Origin: Chlorobiota bacterium
Lineage (GTDB): Bacteria > Bacteroidota > Ignavibacteria > OLB7
Reading direction: 5' to 3'
Assembly (NCBI GenBank): GCA_028287785.1
Contig: JAQBOZ010000028.1
Span: forward strand, 310,001 to 374,000
Length of the DNA: 64,000 nt
Shown here: positions 26,430 to 35,642 of the stretch, piece by piece
Position numbering within the stretch: the stretch's first letter is position 1
Layout: the number at the start of each line of letters is the position of its first letter
Notes under the pieces: model-generated
Told to the model about the DNA's origin: nothing
The model's input: the letters and a program-made list of their open reading frames with translations, nothing else
Databases searched by the model: none
Program-made: the position numbers and the translations under genes

Positions 26430-27257
26430 TTACGCGATCTTCACCGACGTCATCGCTATCGATCCCATCACCAGCTCATCGCTGAAGAAGGTGGCGCGCT
26501 CGTTCTTCTCCTGAAGCGCCAGCACGTAGAGGAGCGGGAGATAATGCTCCGGCGTCGGGATGGCGAGCGTTGCGCCGGCGCCGATCAGCCCGTAGTTCGC
26601 AAGCGTCGCGTGGTCCCCGGCTTCGATCAGCTCCTTCATCTTCGCGCTTGTCTCCTCCGCCCAGTCGTATCCCCCGTTCGGATTTCTCCAGTCGATCACG
26701 CGGAGGTTGTGGACCATGTTGCCGCTGCCGAGAATCAGCACGCCGCGCTTCCGCAGGGACGCGAGATCCTTCGCCATCTCGTAATGCCACGCGGCCGGCT
26801 TTGTCCGGTCAAGGCTCAACTGCACCACCGGGATATCGGCAGCGGGATAAACATTCTCCAGCACGCTCCAGCAGCCGTGATCGAGCCCCCACGCGTGATC
26901 GGGCTGGATGTCGGCGTGCCGCGACAGCCGCCGGGTTTCCTCGACGAGACGCGGATCGCCGGGGGCGGGATACTGAACATCGAAGAGCGCCTGCGGAAAG
27001 CCGCCGAAATCATGAATGGTTTTCGGTCGCTCCATCGCGGTGACGAATGTTCCGCTGGTTTCCCAGTGCGCGGAGATGCAGAGAATCGCATCGGGACGTG
27101 GCAGCGTCTGCCCCAGCTCGTGCCAGGCCCTGCTGAACTCATTATCCTCGATCGCGTTCATCGGGCTGCCGTGGCCGACGAACAGCGCCGGAAGTTTTTC
27201 ATCGCGCTCGGGAAGCTCCCCGGCGAATCCCTTGAAATCGGAAAGTGTTTTCATCAT
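26430..27257 (-). CDS. ygiD: 4,5-DOPA extradiol dioxygenase-like protein (YgiD family)
   Basis: 275 residues. LigB-type extradiol dioxygenase with zinc/iron-binding His in GHGSPMNAI and SAHWET, and further His in GLDHGCWSVL and MVHNLR. The length and motif order match YgiD (DODA), which opens the DOPA ring in plants and some bacteria. In bacteria the physiological substrate is often unknown. The gene is transcribed toward the MITE-like elements and apart from neighbours. Start MMKTLSDFKG is at the first ATG, with a hydrophilic N-terminus and no signal peptide. Cytoplasmic. Confidence 0.9.
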   Translation of the reverse strand: MMKTLSDFKGFAGELPERDEKLPALFVGHGSPMNAIEDNEFSRAWHELGQTLPRPDAILCISAHWETSGTFVTAMERPKTIHDFGGFPQALFDVQYPAPGDPRLVEETRRLSRHADIQPDHAWGLDHGCWSVLENVYPAADIPVVQLSLDRTKPAAWHYEMAKDLASLRKRGVLILGSGNMVHNLRVIDWRNPNGGYDWAEETSAKMKELIEAGDHATLANYGLIGAGATLAIPTPEHYLPLLYVLALQEKNERATFFSDELVMGSIAMTSVKIA

Positions 27258-27505
27258 CGTGCTCTATTATCGTGAAACGATTGCCCCATCCCGGTCGTGA
27301 CAACGACGGCGATGGCGCCGGTATATGGTATCGCGATCCGCAACACCGGCTCTCATTCATCAGCCAGGGCGACGCGCGAAGGGGAAGATCCGAAACGGAT
27401 ATCATATCGTCATGCATGGCGGGCCGGCGTTCCATCCGATGAAAGATATCCCTTCCAAAGCGGTAGATTCGGTTTTCAGTCAGCAATTCATCTCAGCCAG
27501 CTCCC

Positions 27506-28240
27506 ATGCGTGATATTCTCGCTATCTCCGCACATCCCGACGATGTCGAACTCTGCGTGGCCGGAACGTTGATGAAGGCCCGCGATGCCGGGCGAACATT
27601 CGCAATCTGCGATCTTACCGAGGGGGAACGGGGAACGAGGGGAACGGTGGAGACGCGACGTGATGAGACGCGACGAGCGAACGACATTCTCGGGCTGTCC
27701 GCCGGGGATCGATGGAATCTGGGGATGCCCGACGGGAATATCCAGATCAACCAGGAAAACACGCTGAAGGTGGTGCGGGCAATCCGCCACTTCCGGCCAA
27801 AGGTTCTTCTCTTTTCGTGGGACAACGATCGCCATCCCGATCACGAGGATGTGAACCGTCTGGTCCGCCGCGCCGTCTTCGATTCCGGGCTCACGATGGT
27901 GGAGACCGCGTGGAACGGCGAGCGGCAGAAACCGCATCGTCCCGAGCGGATGTACTGTTTCTTTCACACCTACGAGCGGACGCCGGATTTCGTGGTGGAT
28001 ATCACCGAGCAGATCGAGCGGAAGATTCAGGTGATCGAGGCGTACGGAACGCAGTTCACAATGCCGGGACGGGAGAAGGATGATAACGAGCCGCAGACAT
28101 TCATCTCCACGCCGGCGTTCGCGGAATCGCTGCTGGCGCGGATGCGGCACTGGGGCTTTATGATCGGCGCGACGTACGGCGAGCCGTTCGTGACGGTGCA
28201 CGGGCCGATCAAGGTCAACGATCTGCTGGATACTGTGTAG
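27506..28240 (+). CDS. bshB1: Bacillithiol biosynthesis deacetylase, BshB1-like
   Basis: 244 residues. PIG-L/LmbE fold with metal-binding AHPDDVE (residues 9-15) and the second motif DRHPDHEDV, plus a C-terminal WGFMIGATYGEPF block. The overall sequence fits BshB1, which deacetylates GlcNAc-malate in bacillithiol synthesis; other LmbE deacetylases are possible, because bshA and bshC are not in the window. Its last 26 bases overlap the 3' end of the convergent metallophosphatase gene. The ATG at 27506 starts directly at the first strand of the fold. Confidence 0.9.
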   Translation: MRDILAISAHPDDVELCVAGTLMKARDAGRTFAICDLTEGERGTRGTVETRRDETRRANDILGLSAGDRWNLGMPDGNIQINQENTLKVVRAIRHFRPKVLLFSWDNDRHPDHEDVNRLVRRAVFDSGLTMVETAWNGERQKPHRPERMYCFFHTYERTPDFVVDITEQIERKIQVIEAYGTQFTMPGREKDDNEPQTFISTPAFAESLLARMRHWGFMIGATYGEPFVTVHGPIKVNDLLDTV

Positions 28241-29054
28241 ACTTCCCCCCCTTCCGGTGATACCGCGCGCCGAGGCTTTTCACGCTCTCGAATTCCAGCG
28301 CGGGATAGCGGAGCGCGGTCAGCGCGCCGCCGAAGACGCAGCCGGTATCGATGCCGATGGCGTGATCGTGCCGATACGGCAGATCGTACACCTGATGGCC
28401 GAACATCACCAGCTCCGGCCCCTCGAACCCCGGCGCCCAGTCTATCCGCTCGGGAAATCCCTCCGCTGTCTTCTTTCCGGTCGTCGGCCCGTACATCGTG
28501 TAGGCGCGGATGCGATCGCCGCTCCGCTCGGTGTGCAGCTCCGCGTGCCAGGCGGCGTGCGCCACGATCGCCCGTCCGCCGTCGATCTGAATTGCCCACG
28601 GCAGACCTCTCATAAACTCGATCAGCTCCTCGCGCCACCGCTCCAGCTCCGTGGCCGGCAGCGCGTGGAACTGCGCCACTGTCTCCTCCAGCCCATGCCG
28701 TATCTCAACCTGTTTTCCGCAGAGCCAGCGGAGAAATCGATCATCGTGATTTCCCACCACCGTCAGGGCGTGGCCGCGCGTGCAGAGGCGATAAACCAGC
28801 CGGAGCGCATCGACGATCCTGTCGCCGCGATCGACGATATCGCCGACGAAAATAATGCACGGCTTATCGTCCGGAGACGCGGGGGGAATGTCGGGATCGA
28901 GGAGATCGTGATGGCCGAGACGCCGGAGAAGCTCCGCAAGCTCATCATAACAGCCGTGGACATCGCCGATAACATCGCACCGGCGGATATCGTGACGACG
29001 ATGAATGCGCGGGTGCGGAGGGAGATCGCCGGGTTGGGAGCTGTTGGAGTTCAT
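28215..29054 (-). CDS. Metallophosphoesterase, ApaH/PrpE-like phosphatase
   Basis: 279 residues from ATG at 29054 (MNSNSSQPGD). Calcineurin-type motifs GDVHG, GDIVDRGD and GNHD in order, then a His in AHAAWH and GHQVYDLP with the terminal HxxxGIDTGC block typical of the bis(5'-nucleosyl)-tetraphosphatase (ApaH) and PrpE protein phosphatase group. It hydrolyses either dinucleoside polyphosphates or phosphoserine/threonine; sequence alone does not decide. The frame is open 58 codons further (to 29228), but that extension is low in conserved character. The 3' end overlaps bshB1 by 26 bases, tail to tail. Confidence 0.9.
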   Translation of the reverse strand: MNSNSSQPGDLPPHPRIHRRHDIRRCDVIGDVHGCYDELAELLRRLGHHDLLDPDIPPASPDDKPCIIFVGDIVDRGDRIVDALRLVYRLCTRGHALTVVGNHDDRFLRWLCGKQVEIRHGLEETVAQFHALPATELERWREELIEFMRGLPWAIQIDGGRAIVAHAAWHAELHTERSGDRIRAYTMYGPTTGKKTAEGFPERIDWAPGFEGPELVMFGHQVYDLPYRHDHAIGIDTGCVFGGALTALRYPALEFESVKSLGARYHRKGGKSTQYPADR

Positions 29055-29502
29055 CGGAGGAAAATACGCCGCGGAGATATTGATGGCAATCGCGGATGCC
29101 GATGGCGGGGGGAGAAAAAAGAACGGGCTCGCGCGTCGAACAGGGATATCGCCGTGCCATGCGCCAGACGGGCGCCGGGGGAGCCGTGAAGGAGGGGCAA
29201 CCGCAAGCCGAGGGATGAACGGCTTCACGGACGGGGATGGAGTACGTCAATGCCCGCACTCCTTCACGATCGCGACGATGGAACCTGTCCGGGCGCGAGC
29301 CCGGTTAACAATGAACAATGCTCTAGCAGACTGTTGAAGGACGTCATCTGCTGCGTTGGTCTGCGGCATCGAACTACGCCGGGCAATATCATCCGCAACG
29401 TCGTCCTTCTTCTCAAGCCCCGGAGGGGCGCAATCCCTGGTGCACAGGGCATCGCCCTGTGCACGCCTGTGATATTTCCGGCCGCCGGCCGGCCTGTCGA
29501 AT
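29055..29502. other. Intergenic stretch with repeats
   Basis: No gene. A degenerate palindrome-family-3 segment (CAGACTGTTGAAGGACGTCA, 29328-29347, then TCTGCTGCGTTG) and a unit of the two-hairpin repeat in reverse orientation (29413-29466, AAGCCCCGGAGGGGCGC then a palindrome TGCACAGGGCATCGCCCTG) lie here. Confidence 0.7.
29413..29466. repeat. Two-hairpin GC-rich repeat (reverse unit)
   Basis: AAGCCCCGGAGGGGCGCAAT followed by the palindrome TGCACAGGG/CCCTGTGCA. It is located about 40 bases past the end of the leftward DUF1501 gene. Confidence 0.85.
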
Positions 29503-30759
29503 CTAAACGATGACGCCTCTGAAATCCTTGCGGCTTCCGTTGAAGCGGGGAAAGATGGCGCCGATAATCGTTGCGCCCAGATGCCGCGTGGCAACCTCGC
29601 TGAAAACAGTTCTGAAGTCGGTTGTCAGCGCCAGATCGCGTCCCTCGTTCAACTGCTCGGGCGCCAGGCCGGGCCACGTTCCGAACACTTTTCCTCCCTT
29701 CACGGGGCCCCCGAGGAGGAACATCGCGCTGGCATGGCCGTGATCGGTTCCACCGGAGCCATTCTGTTTGAGCGTGCGACCGAACTCCGTCATAGTCATG
29801 ACGATTACGTTGTTCATCCTGTCACCGAGATCATTGTAAAGAGCTGCAATCGCGCCGCCGAACTCCCGCAGGCCGTTCGCAAGCTGGCCCCGCGCGCTCC
29901 CCTGATTTGCGTGCGTGTCCCACCCGCCGATATCGGCAAACGCGACCTCCAGCCCAACATCGGCCTTGATAAGCTGCGCGATCTGCTGAAGCGAATGGCC
30001 GAACGTCGTGTTCGGATAGCGCGCCCCATGCTCCGGCGCGTACTTCGCGGGATCGGCCTTCTTCAGCAGCTTCATCGCCTGGAACGTTTCAGCACCGGCG
30101 TTCGCCAGCATGTCATCGCCGTTCCCGGCATAGAGCGACTCGAACCCGTTTCCCCGCACGCCGAACTCCGCGAAGGTGGTCATCGCAAGGGCGGGCGCCG
30201 GCCCCATCATCGTCCGCGGCAGGCTCTGCCCGAACGCGACGGCGCGGAATGGGGATGCGGCCGCCGGTTCTCCCTGGAGCAGCCGGTTCACCCAGCCATC
30301 GCTCCCGCTCTTCTCCCCCGGCGTTCCCGATTCCATGTAATCCTGCGCGTCGAAATGGGAGCGCGTGCTGTCCGGCGAGCCGACGGCGTGGACCATGGCG
30401 AGATGTCCCGTATCGTAGATCGGCTTCAGATCGGCGAGCGCCGGGTGAAGGCCGAAAAATCCATCAAGATCGATTGCCCGCTCGGGATCGCCACGCAACG
30501 GCGCGGCAATGGCGATCTGCGGTCGCGAAGCGTAATAGCCGGGATCGCCGAACGGCACAACCATGGACATCCCGTCGGCGGCGCCGCGCTGAAAGACCAC
30601 GATCAGCACCGGGCGATCGGCGCCGCCGGATGTGCCGCGGGTTCCGGCAAATGCGGCGCGCTTCAGAAACGAGGGGATGGCGGCAAAGCCCACCAGCGCC
30701 ATCCCCGATGTTTTCATAAATGTTCTGCGTGTCTGTTTCATCGTATCGGCTCCTTTCAT
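29503..30759 (-). CDS. DUF1501 domain protein, Tat-type signal
   Basis: 418 residues (412 from ATG at 30741). The N-terminus has a twin-arginine motif TRRTFMKTSG followed by a hydrophobic stretch, so export by the Tat pathway is expected. The body has the sulfatase-like alkaline phosphatase superfamily layout of DUF1501: VFQRGAADGMSMVVPFGDP, FDAQDYMESG, GGWDTHANQG with conserved metal-like residues and MTEFGRTLKQNGSGGTDHGHA. DUF1501 genes are commonly paired with a DUF1800 gene, as here (next gene upstream on the same strand, 90 bases apart). The substrate is unknown. Confidence 0.9.
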   Translation of the reverse strand: MKGADTMKQTRRTFMKTSGMALVGFAAIPSFLKRAAFAGTRGTSGGADRPVLIVVFQRGAADGMSMVVPFGDPGYYASRPQIAIAAPLRGDPERAIDLDGFFGLHPALADLKPIYDTGHLAMVHAVGSPDSTRSHFDAQDYMESGTPGEKSGSDGWVNRLLQGEPAAASPFRAVAFGQSLPRTMMGPAPALAMTTFAEFGVRGNGFESLYAGNGDDMLANAGAETFQAMKLLKKADPAKYAPEHGARYPNTTFGHSLQQIAQLIKADVGLEVAFADIGGWDTHANQGSARGQLANGLREFGGAIAALYNDLGDRMNNVIVMTMTEFGRTLKQNGSGGTDHGHASAMFLLGGPVKGGKVFGTWPGLAPEQLNEGRDLALTTDFRTVFSEVATRHLGATIIGAIFPRFNGSRKDFRGVIV

Positions 30760-30849
30760 CCTCGCGCGGACCGCCGCGCGACCTGATCGTTCGTGATATC
30801 CATCGCAATCATCATCATGTTCTCTTTCATCAGCCCGGCATCCTTCCGG

Positions 30850-32580
30850 TCAGCGTCGCTGGAACTCTGGCGTTCCAAGCACCAGCCCGATAACCCGTGC
30901 GGCCTCCGAGGGAGCCCCCTGCCTGTTTCCGGCGGCGACGCCATCGTTCAGCGACCGTTGCAGGACCGCCCGCGTGCCGGAGGAGATATCGCCGCCGAGG
31001 AGGAGATTCACGGCGCGCTCCAGCAGCGCCTCCGCCCCGATCCCCGTGCCATCGCCGACAAGCAGCCCCGCGTTCACCGTGGTTCCGGGAATCCGTCCGG
31101 CAGCAAGCGCCTGGCCGAAGTTCAGCCGCTCGGCGAGCGCGCCGGTGTTCACCCACTGCGCCGCGCGATCCGGATATCCGGTCGGCGGCTGGTACATGTA
31201 GAGCGCCTCCCCCATTTTCGCGATGCTTCCGGCGATGCGCGGCGATCCATCCGTCCCGCCGTCGAGCGCGCGGATTGCGGAAACCGCAAGCTCGAACGGC
31301 GATTTGATCTTGGCGCGATAGGCTTCCGGCCCGCGGAATTCATTGGAGGTGAGGATGGTCCCGAGCATCGCCGCGATATCGCCGCCGGTGCGGGTGTAGA
31401 CATCGGCCACGCGGTTGACAAGCGACTGTGGCGGGCCATCGGCCACGAACCTGCGGACCAGTTTCGTGGCGATAAAGCGCGCGGTGCCGGGCTGACGCGC
31501 CAGGATATCGATCACCTTTTCTCCATCGCTTATCCCGCCCCCCGCCGGTATATCGACGCCGAGCACCTGTTTCGCGCCATCATCGTGGAGCTTCGGGCGG
31601 AAGATGAACCCGCCGTTGCTGCCCGCCTTATCGATCGTCCATCCGGTGAAGCAGCGCGCCACCTCCTGGACATCACGCTGCGTGTAGCCGCCATCGACTC
31701 CCAGCGTATGAAGCTCCATGATCTCGCGGGCGTAGTTCTCGTTGATCCCCGATTTCCTTCCGGCGCGCGCGCCGTTTCCGGCCCGCTGCGCGGAGGCGGA
31801 GAGATAATTGTCGAGATAGAAGAGCATCGCCGGGCTTTTCGCGGTCGCCATCAGAAGATCCCTGAAATTTCCGAGGGCGTTCGGTCGAATGGCGTTGGTT
31901 TCGAAGCTCGCCATCATCCATTTATCTCCCCCTTTTCCCCAGAAGATATTGAAGTGATTGAGCCAGAAATCGGTCATCACCTCCTGGAGCTGGCGCCCGC
32001 TGTGAACCGCGCGGACGATCCGCTGTCCCTGAAGTTCGTTCAGCATTTCCTTCGGAGCCTTCAGGTCATGCTCCTGATAATACTGTTGCAGCATGCGGCG
32101 CTCCGCCTTTACATCGACCGTATCACCGGCGACGGAATCAGCGGCGCGATTTTTTTCCGGCATCGCAAGGCCAAGCTGTTTGCGGATATCGGACTGCTGG
32201 GGATAATTCCGGTACGCCTCCGCTATCGGCATGGACATCACCGCAAACCCGGCCAGCCGCGCGGCGAGCGACCCGTCATCGATCCGTTCGGGGTGAAGCT
32301 GGAGCTCGATATAGGCATCGATTCCCATCCGCCGCACGCGCTCGGGATCGCCGGGACGGGGGCCGAAGCCGATACGGTTCAGCAGATGGATGATTTCCCG
32401 GTCGCTGGCGGGGATATCGGCCGGAAGGGGCCTGGGGACTGGCGGAGCGGGGAGCATCGCGCAGAAGAGGAGGACCGCCACGGATGCAGCCATCATGATT
32501 CCGCGACGGGAGATCATCCCGTCATCGCCTCGATGTATGTTCCGCGTGGAGGATTTCGCATCATCGGTTCGTTGCATCAC
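30850..32580 (-). CDS. DUF1800 domain protein, probable Tat signal
   Basis: 576 residues (555 from ATG at 32517). The N-terminus MISRRGIMMAASVAVLL has the RR of a Tat-like signal. The start at 32517 (MISRRG) would be the natural signal-peptide start; the upstream ATG adds 21 residues. The body matches DUF1800: IIHLLNRIGFGPRPGDPERV near the N-terminus, LNELQGQRIVRAVHSGRQLQEVMTDFWLNHF, and NENYAREIMELHTLGVDGGYTQRDVQEVARCFTGWT. It is translated before the DUF1501 gene and both products are secreted. Function unknown; these pairs are frequent in Planctomycetes and related secreted-protein-rich genomes. Confidence 0.92.
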   Translation of the reverse strand: MMQRTDDAKSSTRNIHRGDDGMISRRGIMMAASVAVLLFCAMLPAPPVPRPLPADIPASDREIIHLLNRIGFGPRPGDPERVRRMGIDAYIELQLHPERIDDGSLAARLAGFAVMSMPIAEAYRNYPQQSDIRKQLGLAMPEKNRAADSVAGDTVDVKAERRMLQQYYQEHDLKAPKEMLNELQGQRIVRAVHSGRQLQEVMTDFWLNHFNIFWGKGGDKWMMASFETNAIRPNALGNFRDLLMATAKSPAMLFYLDNYLSASAQRAGNGARAGRKSGINENYAREIMELHTLGVDGGYTQRDVQEVARCFTGWTIDKAGSNGGFIFRPKLHDDGAKQVLGVDIPAGGGISDGEKVIDILARQPGTARFIATKLVRRFVADGPPQSLVNRVADVYTRTGGDIAAMLGTILTSNEFRGPEAYRAKIKSPFELAVSAIRALDGGTDGSPRIAGSIAKMGEALYMYQPPTGYPDRAAQWVNTGALAERLNFGQALAAGRIPGTTVNAGLLVGDGTGIGAEALLERAVNLLLGGDISSGTRAVLQRSLNDGVAAGNRQGAPSEAARVIGLVLGTPEFQRR

Positions 32581-32920
32581 ACACCTCTGGATCTCCCCGG
32601 ACGAATCCGGTCGGGTTCATCAAAACAGGTTCACGTCTATCGTCGCATCAATGACGGAAGAGCGGCGGGATAATTCGATGATAGTGTCGATTCTCCCGGA
32701 TATGACACGGGCCGGACAAGCCGGCCCATGTGCAATTCGCCTATCCACCGGAAGCGTTTCGATCGAGTCACGACCGGCGCCGGTCGTCTCTCTCATCTAC
32801 TCCCATGATGTTCATCTGCTCTCTTCGATCGAGCACGCCACTCACGACGGATTCGGCATCTATGATTCAGCATCCGGGGATGCTCCTGTGTCTCTGACTA
32901 CTGCGTGGGATCGGGGGCTA
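32581..32920. other. Intergenic stretch without recognised features
   Basis: 340 bases between the leftward DUF1800 gene and the 3' end of the Spy-like gene. I see no gene, repeat or promoter of the common type. Confidence 0.4.
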
Positions 32921-33442
32921 TCAGTTCAGGTTGTCGTCGCCATTCGCGCCGCCCTTCTCCAGGCGATCCTTCCGCTTCTCCTGCCACTTCTCCTTACGAT
33001 CCTGCATCTTGGCCTTGCGGTCAGCCTTCAGCTTCTCGAGCTGTGCCTGCTGGTCGGGGGTAAGGATCGCCTTCATCTGGGCGCGGAGCTGCTCGCGGGC
33101 CGGCTTCATTGCTTCCATCTTCGCCTTCAACTGATCGCGGGTCGCCTTCAGGTTTGCCTCATCATGATTCTTCGCATATTCCTGCATCTTCTCGCGGAGG
33201 GCCTTGATCTCGCTCATCGAGCCGCTGTTCTGCGCCTTGAACTGATCGCGGAGCGCCTTCAGCTTCGCCTGCTGGTCGGCCGTGATATTGAGCTTCTGGA
33301 TCAGCTTGTCCTTCATCTCACCGCGCCGCGCCATGCGGTCCGCCTTGTCCGGCTTTCCCTGTGCGAATGCGGCGGATGCCATGATCATCATTGCTCCGAC
33401 GAGCGCTATTCCGAAGTTCCCGAGAATCGATTTCGTCTTCAT
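32921..33442 (-). CDS. Spy/CpxP-like periplasmic helical protein
   Basis: 173 residues from the ATG at 33442 (MKTKSILGNF). A signal peptide with AFA cleavage (about 1-27) leads to an almost wholly helical, Lys/Gln/Ala-rich body with repeated DQFKA/DQLKA/ADQQ patterns (LNITADQQAKLKALRDQFK, LTPDQQAQLEKLKADR). This matches the LTXXQ-type Spy/CpxP chaperone family: two copies of the LTxxQ-like motif are visible. Such proteins bind unfolded proteins or metals in the periplasm. The ORF continues 21 codons upstream, but a Shine-Dalgarno sequence (aagga) precedes 33442. Confidence 0.8.
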   Translation of the reverse strand: MKTKSILGNFGIALVGAMMIMASAAFAQGKPDKADRMARRGEMKDKLIQKLNITADQQAKLKALRDQFKAQNSGSMSEIKALREKMQEYAKNHDEANLKATRDQLKAKMEAMKPAREQLRAQMKAILTPDQQAQLEKLKADRKAKMQDRKEKWQEKRKDRLEKGGANGDDNLN

Positions 33443-33837
33443 GTGTCCTTGCCTCAATGATATTGGGTTATCGAATTTTTTTTCAGACTCTTTCCGAACA
33501 TTCACATGGAATCGGGTTCTGTGACAGAGCTTTGGTCACCAAGTTTAGCTCGTTTACATTTCATCGCGGTTCGGAGAGGTCGTTACCTGAAGCGGCTGTC
33601 GGGGATGTCGATGGTCCGTCATTTCCGCGTTCTGGAGGATTAGAGACGGGTGGTTTCGGTCGGTTCCCGGTGATACGTTCTGATAAGAAACACGGCGGAA
33701 CCGGCGACGATCTTCTCTCTAACTTCCCGCTCCGGAGCCACGCGAACACCGGCTCCACGCCGATGTAGAAGGGGGATGCCGCCGGGCCGTTCGCATCGCT
33801 CCCTGGCTTCCACGCTCCCCGATTCCGGACAGCACGC
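33443..33837. other. Intergenic stretch, divergent promoters expected
   Basis: 395 bases between divergent genes (Spy-like leftward, FAD oxidoreductase rightward). No gene. No exact match to the TTGC-N19/20-TAnnTTYG layout was found on either strand. Confidence 0.4.
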
Positions 33838-35424
33838 ATGATAACCGAACTTGAACTTGCAATCTCCCTGGACAGCGCCGACGATCCGGCGACGCTGAGA
33901 AGGCTCGCGGCCGGGCGGCTCGATCTGCCGGAGGAGAGGATCAGCGCCGTCCGCATCCGCCGCCGCTCGCTGGACGCGCGCCACCAGCCGGTGAAGGTGC
34001 TCCTGAAAACCGATGTCTATCACGATGAACCGGCCCCGGAGGATGATGCGCCCCGCGCGGAATATCCGCCGGTGACGGGGACCCGTCGCGTGGTGATTGT
34101 TGGCGCGGGGCCGGCGGGGATGTTCGCCGCGCTCCGGCTGATCGAGCTTGGGATACGCCCCATCCTGCTGGAACGCGGGAAGGATGTCCGCGCCCGCCGC
34201 CGCGATCTGGTGGCGATTCAGCGACAGGGGACGGTGAACCCGGACAGCAACTACTGTTTCGGCGAGGGGGGCGCCGGGACATATTCCGATGGAAAACTCT
34301 ATACCCGCGCCACGAAGCGTGGCAATGTCGATGGCGTGCTCCGAACCCTTGTGGCGCACGGAGCGCAGCCGGAAATCCTGATCGACGCGCACCCGCATAT
34401 CGGATCGAACAGGCTTCCCAACGTCGTTGCCGCGATGCGTGAGAGCATTCTGAACGCCGGCGGGGAGATCCGCTTCGAGACGCGGGTGATCGATCTGCTG
34501 ATTCACGACGGGGCCATCAGGGGGGTGGTGACGGCGGCCGGCGATGAAGTGATCGGCGACGCGGTGATCCTGGCGACCGGACACTCCGCGCGCGATATCT
34601 TCCACCTCCTTCACAATCGCGGCGTGCTTATCGAGCCGAAGGCGTTTGCGATGGGGGTCCGCATCGAACACCCGCAGCCGCTGATCGACAGCATCCAGTA
34701 TCACAACCCCGTCCGCGATCCGCGCCTTCCGGCCGCGAGCTATCGCCTGGCATCGACAGTGCGCGAGCGCGGCGTCTTCTCCTTCTGCATGTGCCCCGGC
34801 GGCTTTATCGTCCCATCGGCAACCGAACAGGATGAAGTGGTGGTCAACGGGATGAGCCTCTCCCGTCGCGATTCCCCGTTCGCGAACTCCGGCCTTGTGG
34901 TCTCGGTGGAAACCGAGGATCTGGCACCGTATGCCGAGCATGGGCCGCTGGCCGGAATGTACTATCAGAAGGCGATGGAGGTGATGGCCGCAACCGCCGG
35001 CGGAGGCGAACAGCGGGCGCCGGCGCAGCGCGTCCCCGATTTTATCGCCAACCGGACATCCGGCACGCTCCCCCCATGCAGCTACAACCCCGGCATCACC
35101 ACGGCCCCGTTGCACGATCTGCTGCCGGTTCCGCTGGCGCGGCGACTCCAGGGGGGATTGAAGAATTTCGGCAGGACGATGAACGGTTATGTGACCACGG
35201 ACGCGGTGATCGTGGGGGTTGAGACGCGGACAAGCTCCCCGGTGCGCGTTCCCCGCGATCCGGCCACGCTCGAACATCCGCTGGTCGGCCGGCTCTATCC
35301 GTGCGGCGAGGGGGCCGGCTACGCAGGGGGGATCGTCTCCGCCGCGATCGATGGGGTTCGCGTGGCCGAGGCGTGCGCGGGGCATCGCCCCGCGCACCAG
35401 GGACTGCGCCCCTCCGGGGCTTGA
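33838..35424 (+). CDS. Uncharacterised FAD-dependent dehydrogenase (COG2509-type)
   Basis: 528 residues. A short N-terminal domain (about 1-70) is followed by an FAD-binding motif GAGPAGM at about residues 89-95 (VVIVGAGPAGMFAALRL), then the unusual conserved region GEGGAGTYSDGKLYTR and the C-terminal NRTSGTLPPCSYNPGI and GEGAGYAGGIVSAAIDG. These match the COG2509 group of NAD-linked or quinone-linked FAD dehydrogenases of unknown substrate. The last 15-16 residues and the stop codon are derived from the inserted GC-rich repeat (35375-35424), so the natural end was replaced. Flavin-dependent redox role is certain in outline; substrate is unknown. Confidence 0.85.
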   Translation: MITELELAISLDSADDPATLRRLAAGRLDLPEERISAVRIRRRSLDARHQPVKVLLKTDVYHDEPAPEDDAPRAEYPPVTGTRRVVIVGAGPAGMFAALRLIELGIRPILLERGKDVRARRRDLVAIQRQGTVNPDSNYCFGEGGAGTYSDGKLYTRATKRGNVDGVLRTLVAHGAQPEILIDAHPHIGSNRLPNVVAAMRESILNAGGEIRFETRVIDLLIHDGAIRGVVTAAGDEVIGDAVILATGHSARDIFHLLHNRGVLIEPKAFAMGVRIEHPQPLIDSIQYHNPVRDPRLPAASYRLASTVRERGVFSFCMCPGGFIVPSATEQDEVVVNGMSLSRRDSPFANSGLVVSVETEDLAPYAEHGPLAGMYYQKAMEVMAATAGGGEQRAPAQRVPDFIANRTSGTLPPCSYNPGITTAPLHDLLPVPLARRLQGGLKNFGRTMNGYVTTDAVIVGVETRTSSPVRVPRDPATLEHPLVGRLYPCGEGAGYAGGIVSAAIDGVRVAEACAGHRPAHQGLRPSGA

Positions 35425-35535
35425 AGAGGGTTACGACAGGATTTAACTACGGGTCCCTGAGCCCCGGCGGGACGGCATTGCTCCCGCGTGTGGTATACCC
35501 CCAAGCATCAGGGACTGCGCCCCTCCGGAATATGA
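35375..35535. repeat. Two-hairpin GC-rich repeats (units A and B) overlapping a gene end
   Basis: Unit A (35375-35424) starts inside the FAD dehydrogenase and contains its stop TGA (35422-35424). A second piece in reverse order (35455-35535) contains TGAGCCCCGGCGGGACGGC and GACTGCGCCCCTCCGG. Confidence 0.9.
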
Positions 35536-35642
35536 TGGAAAGAATCAGCCACGATACCGGCGCAAAAACAGCACCGGGAATCGGATGCAATCGGGCATCG
35601 CAATGCTCCCGGTGCCGGACGGTCACTCACGAATCAACCAGC

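Noticed and set aside
33391-33768. 125-residue ORF in the gap before the FAD dehydrogenase
   Set aside because: Overlaps the Spy-like gene's start, no motif, and codon use unlike neighbouring genes.
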